DNA of 64,000 nt from Streptomyces daqingensis (GTDB lineage Bacteria; Actinomycetota; Actinomycetes; Streptomycetales; Streptomycetaceae). The stretch is from positions 62,001-126,000 of the forward strand of contig NZ_BMMP01000012.1 of assembly GCF_014645895.1 (NCBI RefSeq), given 5' to 3'. The position numbers and the translations under genes were made by a program. Below, piece by piece: positions 51,927 to 61,020 of this stretch. Under the pieces are notes generated by a model. It saw only the letters and a list, made by a program, of their open reading frames with translations. It was not told the origin of the DNA and made no database searches. Every line of letters starts with the position of its first letter. The first letter of the stretch is position 1.

Positions 51927-53150
51927 TCAGCGCCCGTGTTGGGCCAGGACTCGGGTGTACTGCCACGGCTCCTGGATCATCCCGGAGCACGCGTCCTCGG
52001 CGGGGTACGGCCGTGCCCCGCACGGACGGTCCCTGTTGACGGACCAGAAGGTGAGCCGCCCCAGCCCGTGCTTGCGTGCGTGCGAGGCGATCGTGCGGAA
52101 GTGCTCCGCCGTGATCGTCTCCCCCTCCCCGGTGATCCCGTTCATGGAGGAGACACCGCTGTGCGCGTAGGCCTCCTTCTCCGTGTAGCCGTAGGCGCTG
52201 CGCAGCCGGTCCTTCAGCCCGTCCACCGCCCGCGTGCTGATGAGGCCCATGTCCTCGCCCTTCGCTGACGGGACGAAGGAGAACGGCATGATGCTCCATG
52301 CGTCCGGCTCCACCTTCATCGCGGCCGCGCGGTCGATCAGGGAGCGGTCGGGCCCGGAGCGGTAGCTCGGCAGCGTCACGTACACGACGAGGCCCGGATT
52401 GGCCTGCTGGACGATGCTGAGCGCTCCCAGCATCTTCCGCTGCGCGGTCTCGCTGCGGTACGCGCCGGCCTCGATGTCGACGTCGACGGCCTTCAGCCCG
52501 TACGCGTCGATCACTTTCTGGTACGCCCCGGCCAGCGCCTCCGCGTCCGCGCAGCTCTGCTCCAGCTTCTTTCCCAGACCGCCGCCGAAGGACGGCATCA
52601 CGTCGCCGCCCGCCTTGCGCACGGCCTTCACGGTGCGTTCGTCGACGCCGCCGGTGAGCGGCCGGTACCCGTCCCAGCGCGGGGTGCAGGTCCCCTGGCT
52701 GAGGACGAACGCGAGCGTGAACCAGCGGACCCCTGTGGCCGCCATGACGGTCTCGACGTCCGGCGGGCTGCCCCAGCCGAGGGAGAGGTAGGGCGCCACC
52801 GCCATCGGCGCGGGCGGCAGATCGGGGGCTTCCGTACGCGGCGGCGGCAGGGGCTGGGGCTGCCGCACCGGCTGGGGCTGCGACCACACCGCCGGGTGGT
52901 GCTGCCGCAGTTCCGGCCGCGGCGGGGCGGCGTGCGAGGTCGCGGCGGCCGTGGTCGAACCGAGCGCGGCGGCCACGAGCGCGGCGACGGCTCCCGTACG
53001 GGCCAGCCGGCCGGGTCTGTTCGTGCCTCTCCGCGACGTGAGGGCTCCCGTCCGGGAGGGCCGCACGCCGTCGGGCCGCCGCGGTGCGGCCGGGATCTGG
53101 CGGTGGGAGCGAAGGTCGGTCAGATTCAGCGTTCTCATCCGGTCCCTCAT
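51927..53150 (-). CDS. Secreted GH18-type chitinase-like protein
   Basis: 407 residues from ATG 53148-53150; ATG 53136-53138, preceded by GAGGGA, is an alternative four codons shorter. A long basic leader precedes the hydrophobic segment 'GAVAALVAAALGSTTAAATS' and a Pro/Gln-rich linker (about 85-110). The GH18 barrel has 'YLSLGWGSPPDVETVMAAT', 'GGDVMPSFGGGLGKKLEQSC' and the catalytic 'KAVDVDIEAG' (DxDxE with Glu as acid), then 'DAWSIMPFSFVP' and 'RLTFWSVNRDRPC'. This resembles chitinase families with bacterial carbohydrate-binding use. Substrate could be chitin or another GlcNAc polymer. Confidence 0.85.
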   Translation of the reverse strand: MRDRMRTLNLTDLRSHRQIPAAPRRPDGVRPSRTGALTSRRGTNRPGRLARTGAVAALVAAALGSTTAAATSHAAPPRPELRQHHPAVWSQPQPVRQPQPLPPPRTEAPDLPPAPMAVAPYLSLGWGSPPDVETVMAATGVRWFTLAFVLSQGTCTPRWDGYRPLTGGVDERTVKAVRKAGGDVMPSFGGGLGKKLEQSCADAEALAGAYQKVIDAYGLKAVDVDIEAGAYRSETAQRKMLGALSIVQQANPGLVVYVTLPSYRSGPDRSLIDRAAAMKVEPDAWSIMPFSFVPSAKGEDMGLISTRAVDGLKDRLRSAYGYTEKEAYAHSGVSSMNGITGEGETITAEHFRTIASHARKHGLGRLTFWSVNRDRPCGARPYPAEDACSGMIQEPWQYTRVLAQHGR

Positions 53151-53331
53151 CTCGGCTGGGTTTCCCTCCCCTGTACCGAGATGGTGATCACACCGGACGT
53201 TCGACGCCCGCACCCGCGCCGGGCGTGTCCCGCGCCCGGCCCGCACCGCACCCCCAGCCGCCCCCGGCCCCGCCCCGTCCGCCCTGCTCCGACTGACACG
53301 GAGGGTCGGGGACGGGGCGGGGCCGTGCTCG

Positions 53332-53943
53332 TCACTCCTTCTCGGTCTCGACGATCTCCGAGAAGCCCTCGCCCCGGTTCCAGCGCATCGTGTAGAGGCC
53401 GAAGTCGCTGTTGTAGACGAACAGGACCTTGCTCCCCTCGCCGGTGATGGAGGAGTCCTGCCAGCCGTCGAAGTCCTCGGTGAGCTCGATGTCCCAGTCC
53501 GTGAGGTCTTCCGTGCCGACCCCGGCGAGGGACTCCGTCGGCGGCTCACCGTCGTAGCAGAACCGGCCGAAGTCCGCGATCAGCGAGACGGTGCCGTCCT
53601 TCTCCTGGAGATCGACCCCCTGGCAGCGGTCGGACTCCGTTTCGTAGAGCGTCTGCCACTCGCTCCACTTCTCCGAACCGGCCGTCGTGTGACGCTCCTG
53701 CGCGCCCGTCCCCTCGACCAGACGCACGTGCACCTTCCGGCCGTCGCTCAGTTCGAGCGTCGACTGGAAGTCGTCGTCCGCGGCGGCCGGCCTCTCTTCC
53801 TTCGGACCGGCCCCCGCACCCAGCCCGCCGGCCTCGGCCGGATGCGGACCGGTCCCGGCGCTCGCCGTGCCGTAGCCCGCTGCCAGCAGACCCAGTGCGG
53901 CCAGAACGGCGAGCCCGGCCTTGTGCGCCTTGCGTATCTCCAC
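53332..53943 (-). CDS. Secreted hypothetical protein
   Basis: 203 residues, GTG with GAGGGGAAG upstream. Signal peptide 'AGLAVLAALGLLAAGYGTASA'. The mature part is acidic, with beta-type segments ('FQSTLELSDGRKVHVRLVEG', 'SEWQTLYETESDRCQGVDLQ', 'KVLFVYNSDFGLYTMRW') and two Cys (RCQG, FCYD) likely bonded. No named domain recognised. Sits between the GH18 gene and the large receptor gene, all on the same strand but with gaps of 180 and 300 bases, so probably single transcripts. Confidence 0.75.
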   Translation of the reverse strand: MEIRKAHKAGLAVLAALGLLAAGYGTASAGTGPHPAEAGGLGAGAGPKEERPAAADDDFQSTLELSDGRKVHVRLVEGTGAQERHTTAGSEKWSEWQTLYETESDRCQGVDLQEKDGTVSLIADFGRFCYDGEPPTESLAGVGTEDLTDWDIELTEDFDGWQDSSITGEGSKVLFVYNSDFGLYTMRWNRGEGFSEIVETEKE

Positions 53944-54244
53944 GGTGCGCTTCCCCTCTTCGACGGTCGGTCTGGTGCCCCACGTCCACGGCGTACGGGG
54001 AACGGAACCGCCTGCCCCTCACCGCGGACATCTGCGGAGGACGCGTCCCGCCCGCCCCCGGTTCCCGGCCCGGCAGGGAGAGCACCGGTCCGGGGCGGGC
54101 CCCGCCGCACCTCCCGGCCGACACGGAGAGAGGCCCCGACCGCCGTCGCCCGTACGGGACTTCAGGGCATCCCGCCCTCTCGGAGTGAGCGCGGCCGCGG
54201 AGGAGGTACCCGGCTCCGCCACGGTCGCAGAGCCGCTGGGCGGC
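53944..54244. other. Intergenic region
   Basis: 301 bases between the receptor stop and the start of the secreted protein. High GC; no dyad or gene recognised. Confidence 0.35.
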
Positions 54245-57127
54245 TCACTCGACCGAGCACTCCTCCTCCGTCAGCGCCTTGCCCGGCCCCGCCTGCCGGG
54301 AGCAGAGGATCTTCCTGTCGTTGTCACGGCCGTCCCGGTTCGTGACCTTCACTATCGAGACGGCGAACCTGTGACCGGTGTCGTCGGCGCCCTCGGTGAA
54401 GTTGATCCGTCCGGTCGCGAGGCTGGTGAAGTCGGTCTGCCGGAGAGCGGCCCACGTCTCGGCGCGGCTCCTGGCCTGCCCGTCGCTCTCCGCCGCCCGG
54501 TGCAGGACCTCGGTCGCGTCGTGCGACAGCGCGGTCTGGCCGTCGTCCAGCTTCGAGGAGACTCCGTCCTTCTGCAGGGCCTCGTCCATGGTGAGGCCCA
54601 GGTCGTCCGCCTTGCCTTCGTCCTCCAGCTTGTCGAGGCGCCCGAGGAAGATCGAGCCCGGCAGGGACTGCTCCAGCGCGGTCAGAACCAGGTGGTAGAT
54701 GGTGACGTTCTTCGCCACGTGCGTCCCCTCACCGAAGCGGGCCTTCGAGAGGTCGTCGCCCGCGAGGACGGCGATCTTCTCCCTGTTGCAGCGGTCGTTG
54801 GAGGCGATGCCCTTCATCAGAGGGGTCACGTCCTCGGACCGTCCCGCGAAGTACAGGGCCTGGGGCACCTCTTCCTCCGCGCAGACGGCTTCGATCTGCC
54901 TGTCGAGGACGGGCTGCCCGTTACTGAGCTTGTAGTCCGGCAGCGAGTCCACCTGGTAGCCGGCGTCGGCCAGCATCTCCCCGCCGTACCTCTTCTGCTC
55001 CTTGGTGTACTGGTCGTGGCTGTTCTTGCCGTGGTCGCGCGCGAGGACGACGGCCCTGCCCCTCTCCGGGGCGGGCACCAACTGGTTCGCGATGAGCCTG
55101 AGTTGGTCGTTCTGCCATTCGTCGGTCCCCGCGAGGCCGAAGAAGTTGGGATAACGGGCCATGTGTGTACCGGAGTTGGTGCTGGAGACCACCGGCAGAT
55201 CGGCCTTCCGGTACATCTCCTGGACGTCGTCGCTGTCGGTCATGTCGCGGCCCATCCCGACGACGCCGACGATCGACTTGTCCCTGTCCGCCAGTTGGAT
55301 GATGTGCCTGGCCATGGTCTTCTGCGCGTACATGTCCCGGCCGCCGTTGGCCACCAGCACCCGCAGCTTGACCGAGGACTCCTCGTTGATGGACCTCTGT
55401 GCGAGATGGACGCCGCGCAGCTCCTGCAGTCCCTTCGTCAGCTGCCCCTGCGTACTGCCGCTCAGCGGGCCCGCGTAGACGACCGTCACATGGTCCTGAC
55501 GGCGGATCTGCTTGTTGGCCGTACGGATGAGCTTCTGCACCTTGCCGGCCTCGGGGAACGAGACGGAACCCGTGGCCACACCCACGCACTCGGGGTCGTT
55601 GCCACCGATCCGCACGCGTTCCGAATCGCGGTTGACGCCGCTGAGACCGCCCGCGCAGTAACGCTCGCCCAGGTGGGCGTCGTAGAACCAGAGGCCCAGC
55701 GCCGCGGCAGACAACAAGAGGACCAGGGCCGGCGAGGACCAGAGCCACGTCCAGCGCGGCCTGACGGCGGGCGTGATCCTCCGCCGGCCGGTACGGGCCT
55801 CGCGCAGCCACTCGTCGGACAAGGGGATCCGCAGCACCCAGGGCAGGGTGCTGCCGCGCGTGCTCGGCGACTGGTTGACCCGCCGGCTGCGGTTCCAGTC
55901 GGCGTACTCGGGGATGTCCGATACCGGCCCTGTCATGGGCTGTGCGGGGAGAGGGGCTTCGAAGCTGCTCTGCAGCTCGCCGACGTCGTCGCGCCCCACC
56001 GCGGCGATCAGCAGAAGCGGATCGAGTTCGCTGCGGACGCTGCGGATGTCGCTGATCGCTTTGATCAGCTCGATGGAGCCGTCGTCTCTGCCCGCCGGGG
56101 CCAGGAGGAGCACCGGGGGCGTGGGGCGCTTGCGACCGCGCAGATCCAGCGACCTGGCGGCATGGGCGTCGCGAAGGTCCTCACGTAACGCGTGTACGCG
56201 CAGCTGCAGATGGCGCCGCTGGGCGTCCTCGGCGGCCTCGTCCGGCCAGCCGTCCACGAGCAGCCCGCTGTCCCGGAGGTCGCGTGCGACCGCTTCGACA
56301 CGCTGCCGGACCGAGCCGGGCGGCCACAGGCGGAGGAGCCGCCACGTCCCGCGTTCTCCGCGTTCAGCCCGCGGCCCCTGGTTGAGGTAGGTGGTCCCCA
56401 GGAACCAGCGGATCTCCCGGCGCAGCACGAGCAGCACCGGAGCCCTGCCGGGAAGGACGCTCAACACGATGAGCAGCGCGAACGCGGCCGCGACGAACCC
56501 CAGGGTGACGTACCACGGCTTGTCCGCGACCACCACGGCGATCACGGCGATCAGCAGCGCGGGCAGCGTCTTCGAGGCGTCCATGGCCTGGCCCCGAAGC
56601 CGCGTGGCCCAGTGGGTGCCGCCGGGACGCCACCCCTTGCCGTTCAGGCGCTTCAGCAGCTCCTCCGTGCTCGCGCGGCCGTTCTCCCGTGCCTCCCGTG
56701 CGACGGCGTCCTCGATCGTCGCCAGCAGGTCGCTGCGCGGAAACACATACGGCTTGTACTGCCCTCGGCCGCCTTCCCAGGGATCCGGCTCGACGCACGG
56801 CTCCCGCCCCGGCCCGGGCTTCTTGCCGCAGAGTTCCTGGAGCAGGTGCAACGCGCGTACGCGCGGGTGCAGTTCACTCTCGGACCGCGCGCACGGCTTG
56901 ACCCTCGCGCAGCGAATACCCTGTTCCGCCAGCTCATGTCCGAGTTCCTCGACGACGCCGAGCACCTGCCCGTCCGCCGCGGAGCCGTCGGACGCCGGAT
57001 GCAGCACGAACTGGGGCACGGCGATCGACTTGCGCCTGCGGAACTCCCTGAACAGCGAGTTCAGCATCCCCGCCACATGCGGTGTCGTCTCGTACCGCCT
57101 GCTGGTGTCCGCGTCGGCTCCAGGCAT
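54245..57127 (-). CDS. Large membrane receptor with type-1 periplasmic-binding (Leu/Ile/Val-like) domain
   Basis: 960 residues. I take ATG 57125-57127, with GGGGGAA nine bases upstream. Layout: cytoplasmic N-terminal region (1-180) with 'KSIAVPQFVLHPAS' and Cys residues; two helices near 185-230 ('LLIAVIAVVVADKPWYVTL', 'FALLIVLSVL'); a cytoplasmic region to about 455 containing 'RRPTPPVLLLAPAGRDD'-like strands but no Walker A; one helix near 460-480 ('SSPALVLLLSAAALGLWFY'); then an outside type-1 binding fold (about 520-930): 'VTVVYAGPLSGSTQGQL', 'SIVGVVGMGRDMTDSDDVQE', 'LPVVSSTNSGTHMARYPNFF', 'VPQALYFAGRSEDVTP'. It senses an outside ligand without any ABC permease nearby, so signalling is likelier than transport. 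Confidence 0.8.
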   Translation of the reverse strand: MPGADADTSRRYETTPHVAGMLNSLFREFRRRKSIAVPQFVLHPASDGSAADGQVLGVVEELGHELAEQGIRCARVKPCARSESELHPRVRALHLLQELCGKKPGPGREPCVEPDPWEGGRGQYKPYVFPRSDLLATIEDAVAREARENGRASTEELLKRLNGKGWRPGGTHWATRLRGQAMDASKTLPALLIAVIAVVVADKPWYVTLGFVAAAFALLIVLSVLPGRAPVLLVLRREIRWFLGTTYLNQGPRAERGERGTWRLLRLWPPGSVRQRVEAVARDLRDSGLLVDGWPDEAAEDAQRRHLQLRVHALREDLRDAHAARSLDLRGRKRPTPPVLLLAPAGRDDGSIELIKAISDIRSVRSELDPLLLIAAVGRDDVGELQSSFEAPLPAQPMTGPVSDIPEYADWNRSRRVNQSPSTRGSTLPWVLRIPLSDEWLREARTGRRRITPAVRPRWTWLWSSPALVLLLSAAALGLWFYDAHLGERYCAGGLSGVNRDSERVRIGGNDPECVGVATGSVSFPEAGKVQKLIRTANKQIRRQDHVTVVYAGPLSGSTQGQLTKGLQELRGVHLAQRSINEESSVKLRVLVANGGRDMYAQKTMARHIIQLADRDKSIVGVVGMGRDMTDSDDVQEMYRKADLPVVSSTNSGTHMARYPNFFGLAGTDEWQNDQLRLIANQLVPAPERGRAVVLARDHGKNSHDQYTKEQKRYGGEMLADAGYQVDSLPDYKLSNGQPVLDRQIEAVCAEEEVPQALYFAGRSEDVTPLMKGIASNDRCNREKIAVLAGDDLSKARFGEGTHVAKNVTIYHLVLTALEQSLPGSIFLGRLDKLEDEGKADDLGLTMDEALQKDGVSSKLDDGQTALSHDATEVLHRAAESDGQARSRAETWAALRQTDFTSLATGRINFTEGADDTGHRFAVSIVKVTNRDGRDNDRKILCSRQAGPGKALTEEECSVE

Positions 57128-57770
57128 CAGTCTGTTCCCCCGTAGTTGTCGCATCCAGAACGAATGTCTCGAACGGGAGTCTGTTGCATCGTCAGATGCA
57201 GCAACAAGGATGTCACCGAACCATCACACGGCCACAAGCGGTTATCCGACACCTCGCCCACTGGACCGCGCCACGGGCAATTGCCGCTGATAGCAGGCCT
57301 TTTGCCTCGATGACGGCGCTTGCAGCGAACTGGCCGCGACAGGAGCCGTGTACGCGAGGTCGGGTGGTGCCCGAAGTCGCCCTGGCACAGCGAGGACCGC
57401 GACGAACGCACCCGTGGCGATCCAGCCGGGCCGGCCCGGCAGCCCCATGTGCAGGGGATCCAGGGCGGCGTCCCGATCGGCGAACTCCTTGACCATGCCC
57501 ACGCTGACCGCGCTCACGAACGCGTGGCCGATGACCGCGGGGACCACCGGACCCCGATCACAGCCGCACCAGGCAAGGATCGGCAGCCCCTCGTCCACGG
57601 AGGCCGTCGACGAGGGCGCACGGCTCCGCTCGCATGCGGTCACGTGCACTCGGCCGGGGTGACCGGCCGAGAGACGGGGACCCTCCCCTCGACCGCTCGG
57701 CTCCGGCGCCGACCCGTTCGCGCACAGCGGCCGAGGCCCCGCACAGGCCCAGCACCGGGCGCTGGCCCCC
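57128..57770. other. Intergenic region, possibly with a decayed gene
   Basis: 643 bases between the receptor start and the TetR stop. A dyad TGCATC-GTCA-GATGCA lies at 57185-57200, close to the receptor promoter. On the minus strand about 57370-57560 reads as hydrophobic segments ('VVPAVIGHAFVSAVSVGMV', 'GWIATGAFVAVLAVPG') flanked by arbitrary sequence, as if a small membrane protein gene had decayed. I could not name it. Confidence 0.35.
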
Positions 57771-58379
57771 TCACGCTTCCAGAGCCAGGGACGAGGCCAT
57801 CGAGGAGCAGGAGCGCCGCAGGAGCGCAGGGAGTTCACCCGGAGGGCAGTCGGGCAGCCACTCGTCGAGAGCGCAGCGCCACGCGGCCACGAAGAACTCG
57901 ATCAGGAGCCGGAGTTCGAGGCGGTCCGGTACGCCCAGCCGGCGGACGAGCTCGGTCTGGGTCTCGGCGCAGTGGCGCAGCGCGTGGCCGTCGAGCGCGG
58001 GCGAGCCGGCGATCAGGCGCAGGGTGGGAGGAAAGCGCCGGTACCAGTCCTCGTCCATGCGCTCCAGGGTGCCCAGCATGGCGCCGAGGAGGACGTCGGC
58101 CAGCGGTCCTGACTTCTCGGTGGCGTCCACGACCTCCAGGTAGGTCCCCCACAGCTCCTTGACGGCCGTGAGCGCCACGTCCTCCTTCGAGCGGAAGTTC
58201 CGGAAGAACGTCCGCCGGGAGACCTCCACCTGCTCCAGCAGCGCGTCCAGCGGAGTGCCGTCGAATCCGCGCTCGCCGAAGAGCGTGACGGCGGTGTCGG
58301 CCAGGGCCCTGCGCGTCCGCAGCTTCTTGCGTTCGCGCAGGGTGACGGGCTGCTCTGGCGAAGAAGGGGACGGTGCCAT
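57771..58379 (-). CDS. TetR-family repressor
   Basis: 202 residues, ATG 58377-58379. N-terminal HTH: 'RERKKLRTRRALADTAVTLF', 'GERGFDGTPLDALLEQVEVS', 'RRTFFRNFRSKEDVALTAV'. C-terminal ligand domain is all-helical with 'RFPPTLRLIAGSPALDGHAL'. Divergent from the oxidoreductase gene at 58503, so it likely represses that gene and itself. Palindromes between the two genes are candidate sites. Confidence 0.9.
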   Translation of the reverse strand: MAPSPSSPEQPVTLRERKKLRTRRALADTAVTLFGERGFDGTPLDALLEQVEVSRRTFFRNFRSKEDVALTAVKELWGTYLEVVDATEKSGPLADVLLGAMLGTLERMDEDWYRRFPPTLRLIAGSPALDGHALRHCAETQTELVRRLGVPDRLELRLLIEFFVAAWRCALDEWLPDCPPGELPALLRRSCSSMASSLALEA

Positions 58380-58406
58380 CACCGCACCGTAGCGGATACG
58401 CCTCCT

Positions 58407-58446
58407 ATATGCATATGCTCTTCTGAGGCTAACGCCACACTGTGGC
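58407..58446. promoter_or_regulatory. Two operator-like palindromes between tetR and the oxidoreductase
   Basis: ATATGCATAT at 58407-58416 and GCCACACTGTGGC at 58434-58446 (six-base arms, one central base) lie between the divergent starts. The second is the better candidate for a TetR-family site. Confidence 0.55.
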
Positions 58447-58502
58447 ATTTTCGTCGCCCCCGCTGAACCTGCCGGGGGCGCTCCGCATCCGAAAGGGACT
58501 TC

Positions 58503-59435
58503 GTGCGCGCACTCGTCGTCGACCACGCCTCACCCGGGCACCTGACGTTGGCGGACGTACCCGACCCGCGGCCCGCCGGCAACGAAGCACTCGTCAGGGT
58601 GGAGGCGTTCTCGCTGAACTCCGGCGAGATCCACACGGCGACCCGGCCCGGGACGCCGGACGGCTCCCTGCTCGGCTGGGACGCGGCCGGCGTCGTCGTC
58701 CGGGCGGCCTCCGACGGTTCCGGCCCGGCCGAAGGGGAGCGGGTCGTGACCGTCGGCCACACGGGCTGGGCCGAGCTGCGGGCCGTCCCCGCCACACTGC
58801 TCGGCACCGCCCCGAAGGGAGCCGATCCCGGTGCGCTGGGCACCCTTCCGGTGGCCGGACTGAGCGCCCTGCACGCGCTGCGCCGGATGGGCCCGCTGCT
58901 CGGCCGCCGCGTCATGGTCACCGGCGCCTCCGGCGGTGTCGGCCGCTACGCCGTCCAGCTGGCCGCCCGTGCGGGAGCGCACGTCGTCGCCGTCAGCCGG
59001 GCGTCCGGCCAGGCCGCCGCGCTGCGGACCCTGGGCGCCTCCGAGGTGCACCCGGAGCCCGCTGCCGTGCGGAAGCCCGTGGCGGCCGTGCTCGACAATG
59101 TCGGCGGACCACACCTCGTCGACGCCTTCGCCGCACTGGGCGCCGGCGGCACCCTCGTCAGCGTCGGCCGCTCCTCCGGGGCCGACGCCGTACTGCCGCC
59201 GGACGCCCTGCTGGGCGACGGCGGACGGCACGACCGGTCGATCCGAACCTTCTTCCTCTTCGGTGACCCCGCCCCCGACTTCTCCGCGGAGCTGACCTGG
59301 CTGGCGCACGAGGTCGCCGAAGGGCGGCTCGACCCAGGCATCAGCTGGCGCGGCCCCTGGACCCGTCACTCGGAGGCGGTGGAGGCACTGCTCGGGGGCC
59401 AGTTGCACGGCAAGGCCGTCCTCGACGTCGAGTGA
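58503..59435 (+). CDS. MDR-superfamily NADPH quinone oxidoreductase-like protein
   Basis: 310 residues, GTG with AAAGGGA upstream. GroES-like N-terminal part ('LTLADVPDPRPAGNEALVRV', 'GSLLGWDAAGVVV') and a nucleotide-binding part with 'VMVTGASGGVGRYAVQLAAR' (AxGGVG) and 'GAHVVAVSRASGQAAALRTL'. No structural or catalytic zinc Cys set is seen, so it is of the zinc-free quinone-reductase/enoyl-reductase kind. Likely target of the adjacent TetR regulator; may detoxify quinones or enones. Confidence 0.9.
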   Translation: MRALVVDHASPGHLTLADVPDPRPAGNEALVRVEAFSLNSGEIHTATRPGTPDGSLLGWDAAGVVVRAASDGSGPAEGERVVTVGHTGWAELRAVPATLLGTAPKGADPGALGTLPVAGLSALHALRRMGPLLGRRVMVTGASGGVGRYAVQLAARAGAHVVAVSRASGQAAALRTLGASEVHPEPAAVRKPVAAVLDNVGGPHLVDAFAALGAGGTLVSVGRSSGADAVLPPDALLGDGGRHDRSIRTFFLFGDPAPDFSAELTWLAHEVAEGRLDPGISWRGPWTRHSEAVEALLGGQLHGKAVLDVE

Positions 59436-59559
59436 TCGGGCGGCCGGATGGCGCGCGGAGCCGGATGCGGGCTCCGCGTCGACTGCGCGCACGCCGGCGT
59501 CGGCAACTTGGCGACGGCCCTCGGCGGTACGTCCGAGAGCGAGTGTCGGCCAGAACGCT

Positions 59560-59597
59560 CGAAGGGCCGTCCGCGCGCTGGCGTTGACGGCCCTTCG
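59560..59597 (-). terminator. Copy of the tRNA-Val terminator hairpin at the left attachment site
   Basis: CGAAGGGCCGT (59560-59570) pairs with ACGGCCCTTCG (59587-59597). The same hairpin stands at 61835-61873 downstream of the intact tRNA-Val. It was duplicated with the tRNA end by integration. Confidence 0.75.
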
Positions 59598-59624
59598 GCT
59601 GCTGTTTAGAAGGAGAATCTGCTG

Positions 59625-59657
59625 GGTGGGCACAACTGGGATCGAACCAGTGACATC
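59625..59657. repeat. Left attachment site (attL): duplicate of tRNA-Val 3' end
   Basis: 33 bases identical to 61901-61933, the 3' part of tRNA-Val on the minus strand. The flank up to about 59580 (CGGCCCTTCGGCTGCTG) is also nearly identical to that of the intact tRNA. This is the usual mark of tRNA-targeted integration by a tyrosine integrase. Confidence 0.9.
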
Positions 59658-59823
59658 AGATGCACCCCCTCGATCCGTGGCCGTCCGTGCGGTACTGCCG
59701 GCTGTCGCTGCGTTTGGCTCCCCACTTGGCTCCCATGCGTACTGCCTTAGCGAGCGAATGGGTGCCGGCGCGGCGGCCCTGCCGGAGCGCTCGGAGCGCG
59801 TCGCCGCAGGAGTCAGGACACCG
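59656..59823 (-). pseudogene. Integrase C-terminal remnant
   Basis: Minus-strand reading of about 55 codons ending at TGA 59656-59658, overlapping attL. It ends 'SLAKAVRMGAKWGAKRSDS', and GAKWGAK is the common tail of actinomycete tRNA-site tyrosine integrases. A stop at 59824-59826 cuts it off; no catalytic domain remains. It shows that the element is decayed. Confidence 0.6.
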
Positions 59824-59998
59824 CTAACAAGCGGCGGCACGGCGTCCTATGACGCCTACGCGGGGGCTAGGATCCGATAGTGCGAGCCTGACCGAGATAG
59901 TCCATTCGGTGCACCAGTTCACGCAGCACAGAGCGGCCGCGGCGTCACACCGAATGGCTCTCATCCTGTGACAAGCGTGGACAGTCTGCGCAACTGAA

Positions 59999-60694
59999 TC
60001 AGGCGCCTTCCGCAATCGCCTTGCTGAGTCGAATAACGGACGGCTTCCTGTCTTCTTCGAGATCGTATTCTTCAAACTCCCAAGTTGTGACTTTCACATC
60101 AGCGGGCACCCGGTAGACGAATCGCATTTCGTCCTTAAAGCCAGGTTGGAGCTGAGCGTTGCATTCTGGGTTTCCCTCAACTTCACTCAGGTCATCGATA
60201 GTGTCGTAGCGCCTCCCATCGTCGTCCAGCAATGCATTGGCGATGGGAAGCCCACAGGTAAGATCCATGCTCTGTTTAGCGTCGTTAAGCACAAGCGCCT
60301 CCAGAATCACGTACTTCGCCTCACCTCCCGCTTTCTGTTTATCTCCATCAACCGTGGGGATCGTGTCTGACTCGTAAACCTTAACGATTGTGACCACAGC
60401 GCCACCGCTTCGCGCCTTCTCCCCCACCTCATAACCGTCAGGCGCTTCCCCTGAGGGGCCAGGCGAGATAGGGGAGGATTCATCTAACGATCGCGGATCT
60501 TCCCAAATCGACGGGTTCGAGCCCGGGGTGGAGTTTTTGCCCTCAGTATCGTTGCTGGTTGTAAGTGAGTAAATGAGTCCGCAGAATGTCCCCAATAACG
60601 CCACCGTTAGACAATAGGTAGCCAACTTCCAAGGGTTTCGATTCCGCTGCGTCCCACCATTCGGCGTCGGCGGCAAGGTATCGGGATCGCTCAT
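59999..60694 (-). CDS. DUF4352-domain membrane protein, lower GC
   Basis: 231 residues, ATG 60692-60694 with TAGGGAG upstream. Membrane anchor near 22-44 ('LATYCLTVALLGTFCGLIY'), Ser/Pro linker, then a Telokin-like DUF4352 beta domain: 'EVGEKARSGGAVVTIVKVYE', 'AKYVILEALVLNDAKQSMDL', 'DDDGRRYDTIDDLSEVEG', 'FVYRVPADVKVTTWEFEEYD'. Visibly lower GC and different codon use from all neighbours. It lies inside the tRNA-Val element, so it was probably brought by transfer. Role unknown; such proteins are common cargo of actinomycete elements and may bind an outside partner. Confidence 0.8.
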   Translation of the reverse strand: MSDPDTLPPTPNGGTQRNRNPWKLATYCLTVALLGTFCGLIYSLTTSNDTEGKNSTPGSNPSIWEDPRSLDESSPISPGPSGEAPDGYEVGEKARSGGAVVTIVKVYESDTIPTVDGDKQKAGGEAKYVILEALVLNDAKQSMDLTCGLPIANALLDDDGRRYDTIDDLSEVEGNPECNAQLQPGFKDEMRFVYRVPADVKVTTWEFEEYDLEEDRKPSVIRLSKAIAEGA

Positions 60695-61020
60695 CAGTGG
60701 ACTCCCTAAAATGCTTGGTTCAACCTTTTCATGTGAGCGGCTGCTGAGCACCGCGTGCGAACGACTTCACATCGTACGTGCATCGTGAACGCGCCGACTT
60801 GTGCGCGTGATCAGGTCGTGCGATACCGTCAACTTTTGCAACGCTTGTGTGGTTCGTGTCGGCCATGGCGAACATGGACCCAGCCGAACAGTTCGACACT
60901 GAGGTGTTTCCAACCTGACGCGGTGAGCGGGTAGTTGGGCTGGGGGCGGTGCCCGGACACGAAGAAGCTCCTGGTAGACGGGTGATTGTCGAGATCAGCT
61001 ATCCAGCCAGGAGCTTCCGC

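Noticed and set aside
53921..56188. Plus-strand 755-codon frame opposite the large receptor
   Set aside because: Leu/Val/Arg-rich mirror of a gene whose minus-strand frame has membrane helices and a recognisable binding fold.
54245..57127. Classical ABC substrate-binding lipoprotein
   Set aside because: No lipobox, the binding domain is C-terminal to three helices, and no permease or ATPase gene is adjacent.
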